Origin: Variovorax paradoxus
Lineage (GTDB): Bacteria > Pseudomonadota > Gammaproteobacteria > Burkholderiales > Burkholderiaceae_C
DNA: 64,000 bases
Reading direction: 5' to 3'
Assembly: GCF_009498455.1 (NCBI RefSeq)
Contig: NZ_CP045644.1
Location: 310,001-374,000, forward strand
Below are positions 33,687 to 41,590 of this stretch, piece after piece. The translations under genes and the position numbers were made by a program. How positions within the stretch are numbered: position 1 is the stretch's first letter; each line of letters opens with the position of its first letter. The notes under the pieces were generated by a model. That model was given only the letters and a program-made list of their open reading frames with translations, searched no databases and was not told where the DNA came from.

Positions 33687-36254
33687 ATGAAAGTCACCCG
33701 CATCCGCGCACTGCGCGGCCCCAATCTCTGGAGCCGCCACACCACCATCGAGGCCGTCGTGGCTTGCGAAGGCGACGAGAACGCCGTCGGCAAGCTCGAC
33801 GGGTTCGAAGCCCGCCTGCGCGCCCGCTTCCCGACCATCGGCGAGCTGCACCCCATGGTGCTCGGCCAGCCGTTGGCGCTGGCCCACGTGCTCGAGAACG
33901 CCGCCGTGGCGCTGCAGGCCCAGGCCGGCTGCGCCGTCAACTTCGGCAACACCGCACCGACGACCGAAGAAGGCGTGTACCAGGTCACCGTGCAGTACTC
34001 CGAGGAAGACGTCGGCCGCCGCGCGCTGGCCCTGGCCGAAGAACTGATTCAGGCCGCGCTGGCCGACACCCCCTTCGACGCCGACGCCGCCATCACCGAG
34101 CTGCGTGACCTCGACGAGTCGGAGCGCCTGGGCCCGAGCACCGGCTCCATCGTCGACGCCGCCGTGGCACGCGGCATTCCGTACCGCCGCCTCACCAGCG
34201 GCAGCCTGGTGCAGTTCGGCTGGGGCTCCAAGCAGCGCCGCATCCAGGCCGCTGAAATCGACAGCACCAGCGGTGTGGCCGAAGCCATCGCGCAGGACAA
34301 GGAACTCACCAAGCAACTGCTCAACGCCGCCGGCGTGCCGGTGCCGCTGGGCCGCCCCGTGGTCAGCGCCGACGACGGCTGGGTTGCCGCTGAAGAAATC
34401 GGCCTGCCGGTCGTGGTGAAGCCGCAGGACGGCAACCAGGGCAAGGGCGTCACGGTGAACATCACCACGCGCGAACAACTCACTTCGGCCTACGACTCGG
34501 CCGCCGTGTACGGCGAGGTGATGGTCGAGAAATTCCTGCCCGGCTTCGACTTCCGCCTGCTCGTGGTGGGCGACCGCCTCGTGGCCGCCGCGCGCCGCGA
34601 CCCGCCGCAGGTCATCGGCGACGGCAGCTCGACCGTGCGCCAGCTGGTCGACACCGTGAACCTCGACCCGCGCCGCGGCGAAGGCCACGCCACCTCGCTC
34701 ACCAAGATCCGCCTGGACGACATCGCCATCGGCCGGCTCGAGTCGCAGGGCCTCACGCCCGAGAGCGTGCCCGGGCTGGGCCAGCGCGTCGTGCTGCGCA
34801 ACAACGCCAACCTCTCGACCGGCGGCACCGCCACCGACGTGACCGACACCGTGCACCCCGAAGTGGCCGCGCGCGCGGTCGATGCGGCGCAGATGGTCGG
34901 CCTGCACATCTGCGGCGTCGACATGGTCTGCGAGAACGTGCTGCGCCCGCTCGAAGAACAGCACGGCGGCGTGGTCGAAGTGAATGCCGCGCCCGGCCTG
35001 CGCATGCACATCTCGCCCTCGTTCGGCCGCGGCCGCGCGGTCGGCGAAGCGGTGATGGACACGCTGTTCGCGCCCGGCGACGACGGCCGCATTCCCGTGG
35101 TGGCCGTCACCGGCACCAACGGCAAGACCACCACCGCGCGCCTCATCAACCACATCATTGCCTCCAGCGGCCTGCGCACCGGCATGACGAACACCGACGG
35201 CGTGTACGTCAACGGCCGCCAGACCGACAGCGGCGACTGCAGCGGCCCCAAGAGCGCGCGCAACGTGCTGATGCACCCCGATGTCGATGCGGCCGTGTTC
35301 GAAGTGGCCCGCGGCGGCGTGCTGCGCGAGGGCCTGGGCTTCGACCGCTGCGAAGTGGCCGTGGTCACCAACATCGGCAGCGGCGACCACCTGGGCCTGA
35401 ACTACATCACCACGGTGGAAGACCTGGCGGTGCTCAAGCGCGTGATCGTGCGCAACGTGGCCGCCGACGGCTACGCGGTGCTCAACGCGGCCGACGTGAA
35501 CGTCGCCGCCATGGCGGCCACCTGCCCCGGCCACGTCATCTTCTTCGCTGCCGACCGCATGCACCCCGTGATGGCCACGCACCGCGCACAGGGCAAGCGC
35601 ACCGTGTATGTCGACCAGGACACGCTGGTGGCCGCCGAAGGCTCGTGGCGCGAACGCATCGCGCTGCGCGACGTGCCCATCACGCGCGGCGGGACCATCG
35701 GCTTCCAGGTCGACAACGTGATGGCCTCGGTGGCCGCCGCCTGGGCCGTGGGCCTGGACTGGGACACCATCCGCAGCGGCCTGTCGAGCTTCATGAACGA
35801 CGCGGCCGGCGTGCCCGGGCGCTTCAATGTCATGGACTACCGCGGCGCCACCGTGATCGCCGACTACGGCCACAACACCGACGCCATGAAGGCGCTGGTG
35901 TCGGCGGTGGACACCATGCCCGCCAACAAGCGCTCGGTGGTCATCAGCGGCGCGGGCGACCGGCGCGATTCCGACATCCGCGACCAGACCGCGATCCTCG
36001 GCCAGGCCTTCGACGACGTGATCCTGTACCAGGACGCGGCGCAGCGCGGCCGTGCCGACGGCGAGGTCATGGCGCTGCTTCGCCAGGGCCTGCAGGGCGC
36101 GTCGCGCACGCGCCAGATCGACGAGATTCGCGGCGAGTTCGTCGCCATCGACACCGCGCTGGCGCGGCTGCAACCGGGCGACCTGTCGCTCATCCTCGTC
36201 GACCAGGTCGAAGAGGCGCTGGCCCACCTCGCGCAGCGCATCGCGCAGGGCTGA
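33687..36254 (+). CDS. cphA: Cyanophycin synthetase CphA
   Basis: Makes cyanophycin, a poly-aspartate chain with arginine side groups, from Asp, Arg and ATP without a ribosome; the polymer is a nitrogen store. The 855 residues start MKVTRIRALRGPNLWS. The ATP-grasp half contains VVVKPQDGNQGKGVTVN and VEVNAAPGLRMHISPS. The Mur-ligase half has an intact P-loop, TGTNGKTTTARL (G476 onward), then FEVARGGVLREGLGFDRCEV, TNIGSGDHLG and the C-terminal DYGHNTDAMKAL. All three domains are complete, so this is the catalytically competent partner of the upstream paralogue. No cyanophycinase (cphB/cphE) or isoaspartyl dipeptidase gene is in the window, so degradation is encoded elsewhere. Confidence 0.97.
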   Translation: MKVTRIRALRGPNLWSRHTTIEAVVACEGDENAVGKLDGFEARLRARFPTIGELHPMVLGQPLALAHVLENAAVALQAQAGCAVNFGNTAPTTEEGVYQVTVQYSEEDVGRRALALAEELIQAALADTPFDADAAITELRDLDESERLGPSTGSIVDAAVARGIPYRRLTSGSLVQFGWGSKQRRIQAAEIDSTSGVAEAIAQDKELTKQLLNAAGVPVPLGRPVVSADDGWVAAEEIGLPVVVKPQDGNQGKGVTVNITTREQLTSAYDSAAVYGEVMVEKFLPGFDFRLLVVGDRLVAAARRDPPQVIGDGSSTVRQLVDTVNLDPRRGEGHATSLTKIRLDDIAIGRLESQGLTPESVPGLGQRVVLRNNANLSTGGTATDVTDTVHPEVAARAVDAAQMVGLHICGVDMVCENVLRPLEEQHGGVVEVNAAPGLRMHISPSFGRGRAVGEAVMDTLFAPGDDGRIPVVAVTGTNGKTTTARLINHIIASSGLRTGMTNTDGVYVNGRQTDSGDCSGPKSARNVLMHPDVDAAVFEVARGGVLREGLGFDRCEVAVVTNIGSGDHLGLNYITTVEDLAVLKRVIVRNVAADGYAVLNAADVNVAAMAATCPGHVIFFAADRMHPVMATHRAQGKRTVYVDQDTLVAAEGSWRERIALRDVPITRGGTIGFQVDNVMASVAAAWAVGLDWDTIRSGLSSFMNDAAGVPGRFNVMDYRGATVIADYGHNTDAMKALVSAVDTMPANKRSVVISGAGDRRDSDIRDQTAILGQAFDDVILYQDAAQRGRADGEVMALLRQGLQGASRTRQIDEIRGEFVAIDTALARLQPGDLSLILVDQVEEALAHLAQRIAQG

Positions 36255-36266
36255 TCCCCGCACCGC

Positions 36267-36294
36267 AGCGCAGGAGGCCCGCCCTCCTCGCGCT
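36267..36294 (+). terminator. Hairpin after cphA, likely terminator
   Basis: AGCGC-AGGAGG / CCTCCT-c-GCGCT: an 11-base-pair stem with one bulged C and a CCCGC loop, 12 bases after the cphA stop. No T-run follows, as is common in high-GC genomes. Downstream to 36460 there is no gene; only the ribosome-binding site AGGAG of the next gene is visible. Confidence 0.5.
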
Positions 36295-36460
36295 GACGGA
36301 CGTGTCCCACACGCAGGGGCGCGCCCGGCCCGCCCCACGGCGTGCGGCTTGTCCCACAGCCCCGCGCCACCGGCCGGCCCACACTGGGGACCGGTCGCGC
36401 CCTGCGTGCTTTTGTCTTCCTTTTGTTCGTTCGCACGGCGCGCCCTTTCCAGGAGCCCCG

Positions 36461-36877
36461 ATGACGACCCATTCCCTCCGTGCCACTTTTTCGGCTGCCG
36501 CGCTCGTGGCGGTCGGCGGTTTCTTCATGGCCGGCGCACCGCTGGCCTCGGCCCAGGCGCCCGGCAGCGACGCCCGGATGCAAAAGGAACGTGCCACCTG
36601 TGACGGCGTGCAACAGGACCGCGCCGCCTGCCTGCGCGAAGCCGGCGCCGCGCGCCAGGAAGCGGGCCGCCAGGGCCTGACCACGCCGAGCGAAGGACGC
36701 GAAGACGCCAACGCGCTCGCACGCTGCCGTGAACAACCCGTAGCCGACCGTCCGGACTGCGAAGCCCGCATCCGCGGTGGCGCGCGCACCTCGACCGAAG
36801 GCAGCGTGATGGGCGGCGGCGTGATCCGCGAAACCGTCACCCCGCTGCCGCCGCAACCCGTGCAGCCGTCGCGTTGA
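36461..36877 (+). CDS. Small exported protein, paralogue A of a tandem pair
   Basis: 138 residues. Start ATG 36461, 10 bases after AGGAG. Signal peptide (SAAALVAVGGFFMAGAPLASAQA) followed by a mature domain of about 100 residues with conserved lines: CDGVQQDRAACLREAGAARQ, ARCREQPVADRPDCEARI and GSVMGGGVIRETVTPLP. Four cysteines, in CDGVQQDRAAC, ARC and DC, are shared with the next gene and may form two disulfides in the periplasm. Function unknown. Confidence 0.8.
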   Translation: MTTHSLRATFSAAALVAVGGFFMAGAPLASAQAPGSDARMQKERATCDGVQQDRAACLREAGAARQEAGRQGLTTPSEGREDANALARCREQPVADRPDCEARIRGGARTSTEGSVMGGGVIRETVTPLPPQPVQPSR

Positions 36878-36923
36878 TCGAAACGGGCCGGTCTTTCATT
36901 CCCGATACGCCAAGGAGCACACC

Positions 36924-37430
36924 ATGCCAAACAACGCGCGTTCGATGATCTTTGCCCTGCTCGCACTCAGCGGGCTGGCCACCACCACCATCGCCACGGC
37001 CGCCCGCGGCGACGGCGGCAGCACCTACCAGCAGGAGGTTTCGGTCTGCGGCCACAACCAGCAGGACCGCGCCGCCTGCATCCGCGAAGCCGGCGCCGCA
37101 CGCCAGGCCGCGGCACGCGGCGGCCTCACCTCTGCGCCCGACTACCGCGCCAACGCCGTGGCCCGCTGCGGCCTGCAGCCACCGGCCGAACGCGCCGACT
37201 GCGAAGCGCGCGTGCTGGGCAGCATGGGCAACATCCGCAGCAATGTCGATGGCAGCGTGATGGGCGGCGGCGTGATCCGCGAGTCGGTCTCGACCCGCGT
37301 GGTGAACATACCGGCCACCTCACTGCCGCCGCCGATGGTCGCGCCGATGCCGGCCCCCATGCCTGCGGAACCGATGCCGATGCCCATGCCAAGGCCCATG
37401 CCGCGACCGGCACCGATGCCGCTGCAGTGA
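36924..37430 (+). CDS. Small exported protein, paralogue B, with Met/Pro-rich tail
   Basis: 168 residues, tandem paralogue of the preceding protein: signal peptide (IFALLALSGLATTTIATAA), then CGHNQQDRAACIREAGAARQ, ARCGLQPPAERADCEARV and DGSVMGGGVIRESV with the same four cysteines. It differs by a C-terminal tail of alternating Pro and Met (PMPAPMPAEPMPMPMPRPMP). Methionine-rich periplasmic tails can bind Cu(I) or serve as oxidation-sensitive sinks, but no histidine or CXXC metal site is present, so this is only a suggestion. Start ATG 36924 with upstream AAGGAG. Confidence 0.8.
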   Translation: MPNNARSMIFALLALSGLATTTIATAARGDGGSTYQQEVSVCGHNQQDRAACIREAGAARQAAARGGLTSAPDYRANAVARCGLQPPAERADCEARVLGSMGNIRSNVDGSVMGGGVIRESVSTRVVNIPATSLPPPMVAPMPAPMPAEPMPMPMPRPMPRPAPMPLQ

Positions 37431-37447
37431 CGCGATGCGCATCCCCC

Positions 37448-37483
37448 GGGAGCGCCTCGGTGATAACACCGACGGGCGCTCCC
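37448..37483 (+). terminator. Long hairpin after the exported pair
   Basis: GGGAGCGCC-TCGGTG / CACCGA-cg-GGCGCTCCC: fifteen base pairs with a two-base bulge and ATAA loop, 18 bases after the stop at 37430. The stem is the most stable in the intergenic regions of this window. It probably ends the transcript and insulates the next small gene. Confidence 0.6.
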
Positions 37484-37577
37484 GTCGCGATGCCCTCGCC
37501 TGTCATGAAACCGTCACAAAAAAAAGGCAGGTGCTAGCTATAGTTCCCGGTCCCTGCCAACCGAGGAACACTTTCCC

Positions 37578-37844
37578 ATGAATGCCATCAAGGTCGCTCG
37601 CCGATTCATCGAAACGGACCCGGCCAACGAATCGGCCAAGATCCTTGCCCAGCTGGTGCTGGCGCTCGAATCCGAACGCAGCTTCGAGCTGATCACGCTC
37701 TACAGCCTCGACTACAAGAGCTTCGAACTCGCGATGGACATCCTCAAGGAGTGGCGCCTGGACCGCTACTACGCCAGCAAGTCCAAGCTGTTCGATCTGT
37801 CGCTGCAAGTCACCGAACTCGAAGCGGGCAACGCCGCTTCCTGA
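37578..37844 (+). CDS. Conserved hypothetical protein, 88 residues
   Basis: Soluble, all-helical-looking protein without signal peptide: MNAIKVARRFIETDPANESA, followed by ILAQLVLALE and an acidic/aromatic stretch containing FELITLYSLDYKSFELAMDI, then DRYYASKSKLFDLSL. I recognise it only as the sort of small conserved protein found in Comamonadaceae genomes, with no known function. A GAGGAA ribosome-binding site lies 11-16 bases upstream. It is followed, convergently, by the ketodeoxyarabonate dehydratase gene, 45 bases away. Confidence 0.7.
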   Translation: MNAIKVARRFIETDPANESAKILAQLVLALESERSFELITLYSLDYKSFELAMDILKEWRLDRYYASKSKLFDLSLQVTELEAGNAAS

Positions 37845-37889
37845 GCCCTTCGCAGGGCGGCCCGGTCCCCGGGCCCGCCCTTTGCCTTT

Positions 37890-38807
37890 TCACTTTCCCC
37901 AGCGCAGCACCAGCGGATCGAGCCGCTTCGCCGTCTCGATCAGCCCGGCGCGCGTCGCGGGGTGCATCGCCGGCAGCGGATGCCGCGGCGCCTCGCAAGC
38001 GATCACGCCGCCCTCCTTCATGAGCGACTTGCAGGCCAGCAGGCCCGCCTGGCGGTTCTCATAGTTGATGAGCGGCAACCACTGCTGGTACAGCGCGAAG
38101 GCCTTGTCGCGATCGCCTGAACGGTGCGCTTCGATGATCGGGCGAATGCCGTCGGGGTAGCCGCCGCCGGTCATCGAACCCGTCGCGCCGGCATCGAGGT
38201 CGGACATCAGCGTGATGGCTTCTTCGCCGTCCCAGGGGCCTTCGATGGCATCACCACCCAGGCGGATCAGCTCGCGCAGCTTCGACGCCGCACCGGCCGT
38301 CTCGATCTTGAAGTACGCGACTTGCTCGATCTCTTGCGCCATGCGCGCAAGGAACGGCGCCGACAGCACCGTGCCGCTCGCGGGTGCGTCCTGGACCATG
38401 ATCGGAATCGTCACCGCATCCGACAGCCGCGCATAGAACTCATGGATCTGAGGCTCGGGCACGCGGAAGGTGGCACCGTGGTACGGCGGCATCACCATCA
38501 GCATCGCCGCGCCCATGTCCTGCGCGCGGCGGCTGCGCTCGGCGCAGACCTGGGTGCTGTAGTGCGTGGTGGTCACGATCACCGGCACGCGGCCCTTCAC
38601 GTGTTCGAGGATGGTGCGCGTGAGCACCTCGCGCTCCTCGTCGGACAGCACGAACTGCTCAGAGAAATTCGCCAGGATGCACAGGCCGTCGGAGCCCGCG
38701 TCGATCATGAAATCGACGCAGCGCTTCTGGCTCTCGAGGTCGAGCGCGCCCTGTTCGGTGAAGGTGGTGGGCACCACCGGGAAGATGCCGCGGTATCGGG
38801 GGGTCAT
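37890..38807 (-). CDS. L-2-keto-3-deoxyarabonate dehydratase (DHDPS family)
   Basis: Schiff-base TIM-barrel enzyme of 305 residues that converts L-2-keto-3-deoxyarabonate to 2-oxoglutarate semialdehyde. ATG 38807 (MTPRYRGIFPVVPTTFTEQG) matches the family; upstream in-frame codons overlap the preceding gene. Schiff-base Lys167 lies in VAYFKIET. Lines such as SDGLCILANFSEQF, VMPPYHGATFRVPEPQIHEF and DAIEGPWDGEEAIT are close to those I recall for AraD of Azospirillum (L-KDA dehydratase). Last gene of the minus-strand sugar operon, 7 bases after the arabonate dehydratase gene. The alternative, a dihydrodipicolinate synthase role, is unlikely given the neighbours. Confidence 0.9.
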   Translation of the reverse strand: MTPRYRGIFPVVPTTFTEQGALDLESQKRCVDFMIDAGSDGLCILANFSEQFVLSDEEREVLTRTILEHVKGRVPVIVTTTHYSTQVCAERSRRAQDMGAAMLMVMPPYHGATFRVPEPQIHEFYARLSDAVTIPIMVQDAPASGTVLSAPFLARMAQEIEQVAYFKIETAGAASKLRELIRLGGDAIEGPWDGEEAITLMSDLDAGATGSMTGGGYPDGIRPIIEAHRSGDRDKAFALYQQWLPLINYENRQAGLLACKSLMKEGGVIACEAPRHPLPAMHPATRAGLIETAKRLDPLVLRWGK

Positions 38808-38814
38808 GGTGAGA

Positions 38815-40551
38815 TCAATGGGAGTGGCGGGGAACGGCCGAGCCTCTGCAGCCGACCAGGAAATCGAAGTCGCAGCCTTCATCGGCCTGCAGCACATGGT
38901 TCACGTAGAGCTTCTGGTAGCCACCGCCGCGCGTGCTCATCGGCTGTGCATCGGAGGCGGACAGCGACGCGAGCCGCGATGCCAGCTCTTCATCGCTGAT
39001 GTCGAGGTGCAGGCGGCCCGCATCGCAGTCGAGCTCGATCCAATCGCCATCGCGCACCGCTGCGAGCGGCCCGCCGTCGGCCGCTTCGGGCGCGACGTGC
39101 AGCACCACCGTGCCATAGGCCGTGCCGCTCATGCGTGCGTCCGAGATGCGCACCATGTCCTTCACACCCTGGCGCAGCAGCTTCGGCGGCAGGCCCATGT
39201 TGCCGACCTCGGCCATGCCGGGGTAGCCCTTGGGGCCGCAGTTCTTCAGCACCATCACGCAGTTCGCGTCGATGTCGAGCGACTCGTCGACGATGCGTTC
39301 CTTGTAGTGCTCCAGGTTCTCGAACACCACGGCGCGGCCGCGGTGCTTCAGCAGCTCGGGCGTGGCCGCCGAGGGCTTGAGCACCGCGCCGCGCGGCGAC
39401 AGGTTGCCGCGCAGGATGCGGATGCCGCCATCGGCGATCAGCGGGTTGTCGAGCGGGCGAATGACCTCGTCGTTCAGGCTCGGCGCCTCGCGCACGTTGT
39501 CCCAGATCGACTGGCCGTTGACGGTGAGCGCGCCCGGGTGCGGCAGCAGGCCGTTCTCGCCGAGGCGGCGCAGCACGGCGGGCAGACCGCCCGCGTAATA
39601 GAACTCTTCCATGAGGAAGCGGCCTGAAGGCATCAGATCGACGATCGTTGGCGTGTTGCTGCCGATGCGCGTCCAGTCTTCCAGCTCCAGCTCGACGCCG
39701 ATGCGGCCCGCGATCGCCTTCAGGTGAATCACCGCGTTGGTCGATCCGCCGATGGCCGCGTTCACGCGAATCGCGTTCTCGAACGCTTCGCGCGTGAGGA
39801 TCTTCGAGAGCGTGAGCCCTTCTTTCGCCATCTGCACCGCGCGCATGCCCGACATCTGCGCGAGCACGTAGCGCCGCGCATCGACCGCCGGAATCGCCGC
39901 GTTGTGCGGCAGCGAAGTGCCCAGCGCCTCGGCCATGCAGGCCATGGTGGAGGCCGTGCCCATCGTGTTGCAGGTGCCTGCCGAGCGCGACATGCCGCCT
40001 TCGGCGGAGAGGAACTGGTGCAGGTTGATCTCGCCGGCCTTCAGCGATTCGTGCAGCTGCCACACGGCCGTGCCCGAGCCGATGTCCTTGCCGTCGAGCT
40101 TGCCGTTGAGCATCGGCCCGCCCGTGACCACGATGGCCGGGATGTCGCAGCTCGCCGCGCCCATCAAAAGCGCCGGCGTGGTCTTGTCGCAGCCGGTGAG
40201 CAGCACGACGGCATCGACCGGGTTGCCGCGGATCGCTTCTTCCACGTCCATGCTCGCGAGGTTGCGCGTGAGCATCGCGGTGGGGCGCAGGTTCGATTCG
40301 CCGTTCGAGAACACCGGGAACTCGACGGGAAAACCGCCCGCTTCGGAAATGCCGCGCTTCACATGCTCTGCGATCTTGCGGAAGTGTGCGTTGCACGGCG
40401 TGAGTTCCGACCAGGTGTTGCAGATGCCGACGATGGGCCGGCCGTCGAACTCGTGGTCCGGGATGCCCTGGTTCTTCATCCAGCTGCGGTACATGAATCC
40501 GTTCTTGTCGGCGGAGCCGAACCATTCGGTCGAGCGCAATTTCTTTGTCAT
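38815..40551 (-). CDS. L-arabonate dehydratase (IlvD/Edd family, [Fe-S])
   Basis: Iron-sulfur sugar-acid dehydratase of 578 residues that turns L-arabonate into L-2-keto-3-deoxyarabonate. The three cluster cysteines C53 (TPCNAHF), C121 (TGCDKTTP) and C194 (AGTCNTMG) are spaced 68 and 73 apart, the same spacing as in the characterised Rhizobium L-arabinonate dehydratase as I recall it. Other family lines: GGTGGPML-like TGGPMLNGK, GTASTMACMAEALG and PKGYPGMAEVGNM. Starts MTKKLRSTEWFGSADKNGF. It follows the yjfF-like permease gene by 10 bases. D-galactonate or D-fuconate are possible secondary substrates. Confidence 0.92.
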   Translation of the reverse strand: MTKKLRSTEWFGSADKNGFMYRSWMKNQGIPDHEFDGRPIVGICNTWSELTPCNAHFRKIAEHVKRGISEAGGFPVEFPVFSNGESNLRPTAMLTRNLASMDVEEAIRGNPVDAVVLLTGCDKTTPALLMGAASCDIPAIVVTGGPMLNGKLDGKDIGSGTAVWQLHESLKAGEINLHQFLSAEGGMSRSAGTCNTMGTASTMACMAEALGTSLPHNAAIPAVDARRYVLAQMSGMRAVQMAKEGLTLSKILTREAFENAIRVNAAIGGSTNAVIHLKAIAGRIGVELELEDWTRIGSNTPTIVDLMPSGRFLMEEFYYAGGLPAVLRRLGENGLLPHPGALTVNGQSIWDNVREAPSLNDEVIRPLDNPLIADGGIRILRGNLSPRGAVLKPSAATPELLKHRGRAVVFENLEHYKERIVDESLDIDANCVMVLKNCGPKGYPGMAEVGNMGLPPKLLRQGVKDMVRISDARMSGTAYGTVVLHVAPEAADGGPLAAVRDGDWIELDCDAGRLHLDISDEELASRLASLSASDAQPMSTRGGGYQKLYVNHVLQADEGCDFDFLVGCRGSAVPRHSH

Positions 40552-40561
40552 GGGGAGGGGG

Positions 40562-41590
40562 TCAGCGGCGCGGGGCGCGCGAGGTGAAGAAGCGTTGGAG
40601 CAGGCAGAACACGAAGAGCAGCGCGCCGACCACGATGCGCGTCCACCACGAGCTCAGCGTGCCGTCGAAGGAAATCAGCGTCTGGATGATCCCGAGCATC
40701 AGCACGCCGAAGAGCGTGCCCGCCACATAGCCCACGCCGCCGGTGAGCAGCGTGCCGCCGATCACCACCGCCGCGATGGCATCGAGCTCCAGACCGAGCG
40801 CATGCAGGCCGTAGCCCGAGAGCATGTAGAAAGTGAAGATCACGCCCGCCAGCGCCGAGCAGAAACCCGAGAGCGTGTACACGCCTACGAGCGTGCGGCG
40901 CACCGGCAGGCCCATCAGCATCGCCGAATGCTCGCTGCCGCCGATGGCGTACACCGCGCGGCCGAAGGGCGTGCAGTGCGCGATGAAAACAGCGGCCAGC
41001 AGCACCACGATGGCGATCACCGCGCTGATCGACACCGAGGCCTCGCCCCAGACCGGAATGCGGATCTGCGAGACCTCCGAATAAAACTCGTTGGTGATGC
41101 TGATCGAATCGATGCTGATGAGGTAGCACAGCCCGCGTGCGAGGAACATGCCCGCGAGCGTGACGATGAAAGGCTGCAGCCGGAAGCGCTCGATGAGCAG
41201 GCCCATGAACGCGCCGAAGGCGGTGCCCATTGCGAGCACCAGCGGAATCACGACCGCCGGACTCCAGCCGTGCTTCTCGACCAGCGAGGCCGACACCATC
41301 GTCGTGAGCGCAATCACCGAGCCCACCGACAGGTCGATGCCGCCCGAAAGAATCACGAAGGTCATGCCGACCGCGACGACGATGAGGAAGGCGTTGTCGA
41401 TCAGCAGGTTGAGGAACACCTGCGCCGAGAAAAAGCCGTCGTAGAACACCGAGCCCAGCGTCGCCATCAGCACGAACAGCGAGATGGTCGCAGTCAGCGG
41501 CAGGTACTTAGGATTGAGCCCCTTCTTGCCCCCTCTCCCGCTCGCGGGAAAGGGTTGGGGTGCAGCGTTCGTCTCGATCACCGCGCTCAT
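40562..41590 (-). CDS. yjfF: Sugar ABC transporter permease, YjfF-like
   Basis: Inner-membrane permease of 342 residues with about 9-10 helices, RbsC-like family; [22 protein letters not shown] and VAGTLFGVLMLGIIQTLISF are the hallmark lines. It is the second permease of a galactofuranose/arabinose-type transporter (E. coli YtfQ-YtfR-YtfT-YjfF). Its ATG overlaps the ytfT-like stop by four bases (ATGA). Odd feature: residues 10-21 (APQPFPASGRGG) are encoded by a REP-like palindrome, so the cytosolic N-terminus has been extended or rewritten by a repeat. The start could be later in evolution terms, but no better ATG precedes the first helix. Confidence 0.88.
   Translation of the reverse strand: MSAVIETNAAPQPFPASGRGGKKGLNPKYLPLTATISLFVLMATLGSVFYDGFFSAQVFLNLLIDNAFLIVVAVGMTFVILSGGIDLSVGSVIALTTMVSASLVEKHGWSPAVVIPLVLAMGTAFGAFMGLLIERFRLQPFIVTLAGMFLARGLCYLISIDSISITNEFYSEVSQIRIPVWGEASVSISAVIAIVVLLAAVFIAHCTPFGRAVYAIGGSEHSAMLMGLPVRRTLVGVYTLSGFCSALAGVIFTFYMLSGYGLHALGLELDAIAAVVIGGTLLTGGVGYVAGTLFGVLMLGIIQTLISFDGTLSSWWTRIVVGALLFVFCLLQRFFTSRAPRR
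41531..41562 (-). repeat. REP-like palindrome inside the yjfF coding sequence
   Basis: CCCTCTCCCGC-tc-GCGGGAAAGGG followed by TTGGGGTG: arms of 11 bases with one mismatch. The same palindrome occurs at 43000-43023 and 43089-43112; the TTGGGGTG tail is shared with the copy at 43000. It lies in frame and supplies codons 10-21 of the permease. Confidence 0.75.

Noticed and set aside
37890..38807. Dihydrodipicolinate synthase of lysine biosynthesis.
   Set aside because: Sequence lines and operon position fit ketodeoxyarabonate dehydratase; no lysine-pathway genes are near.
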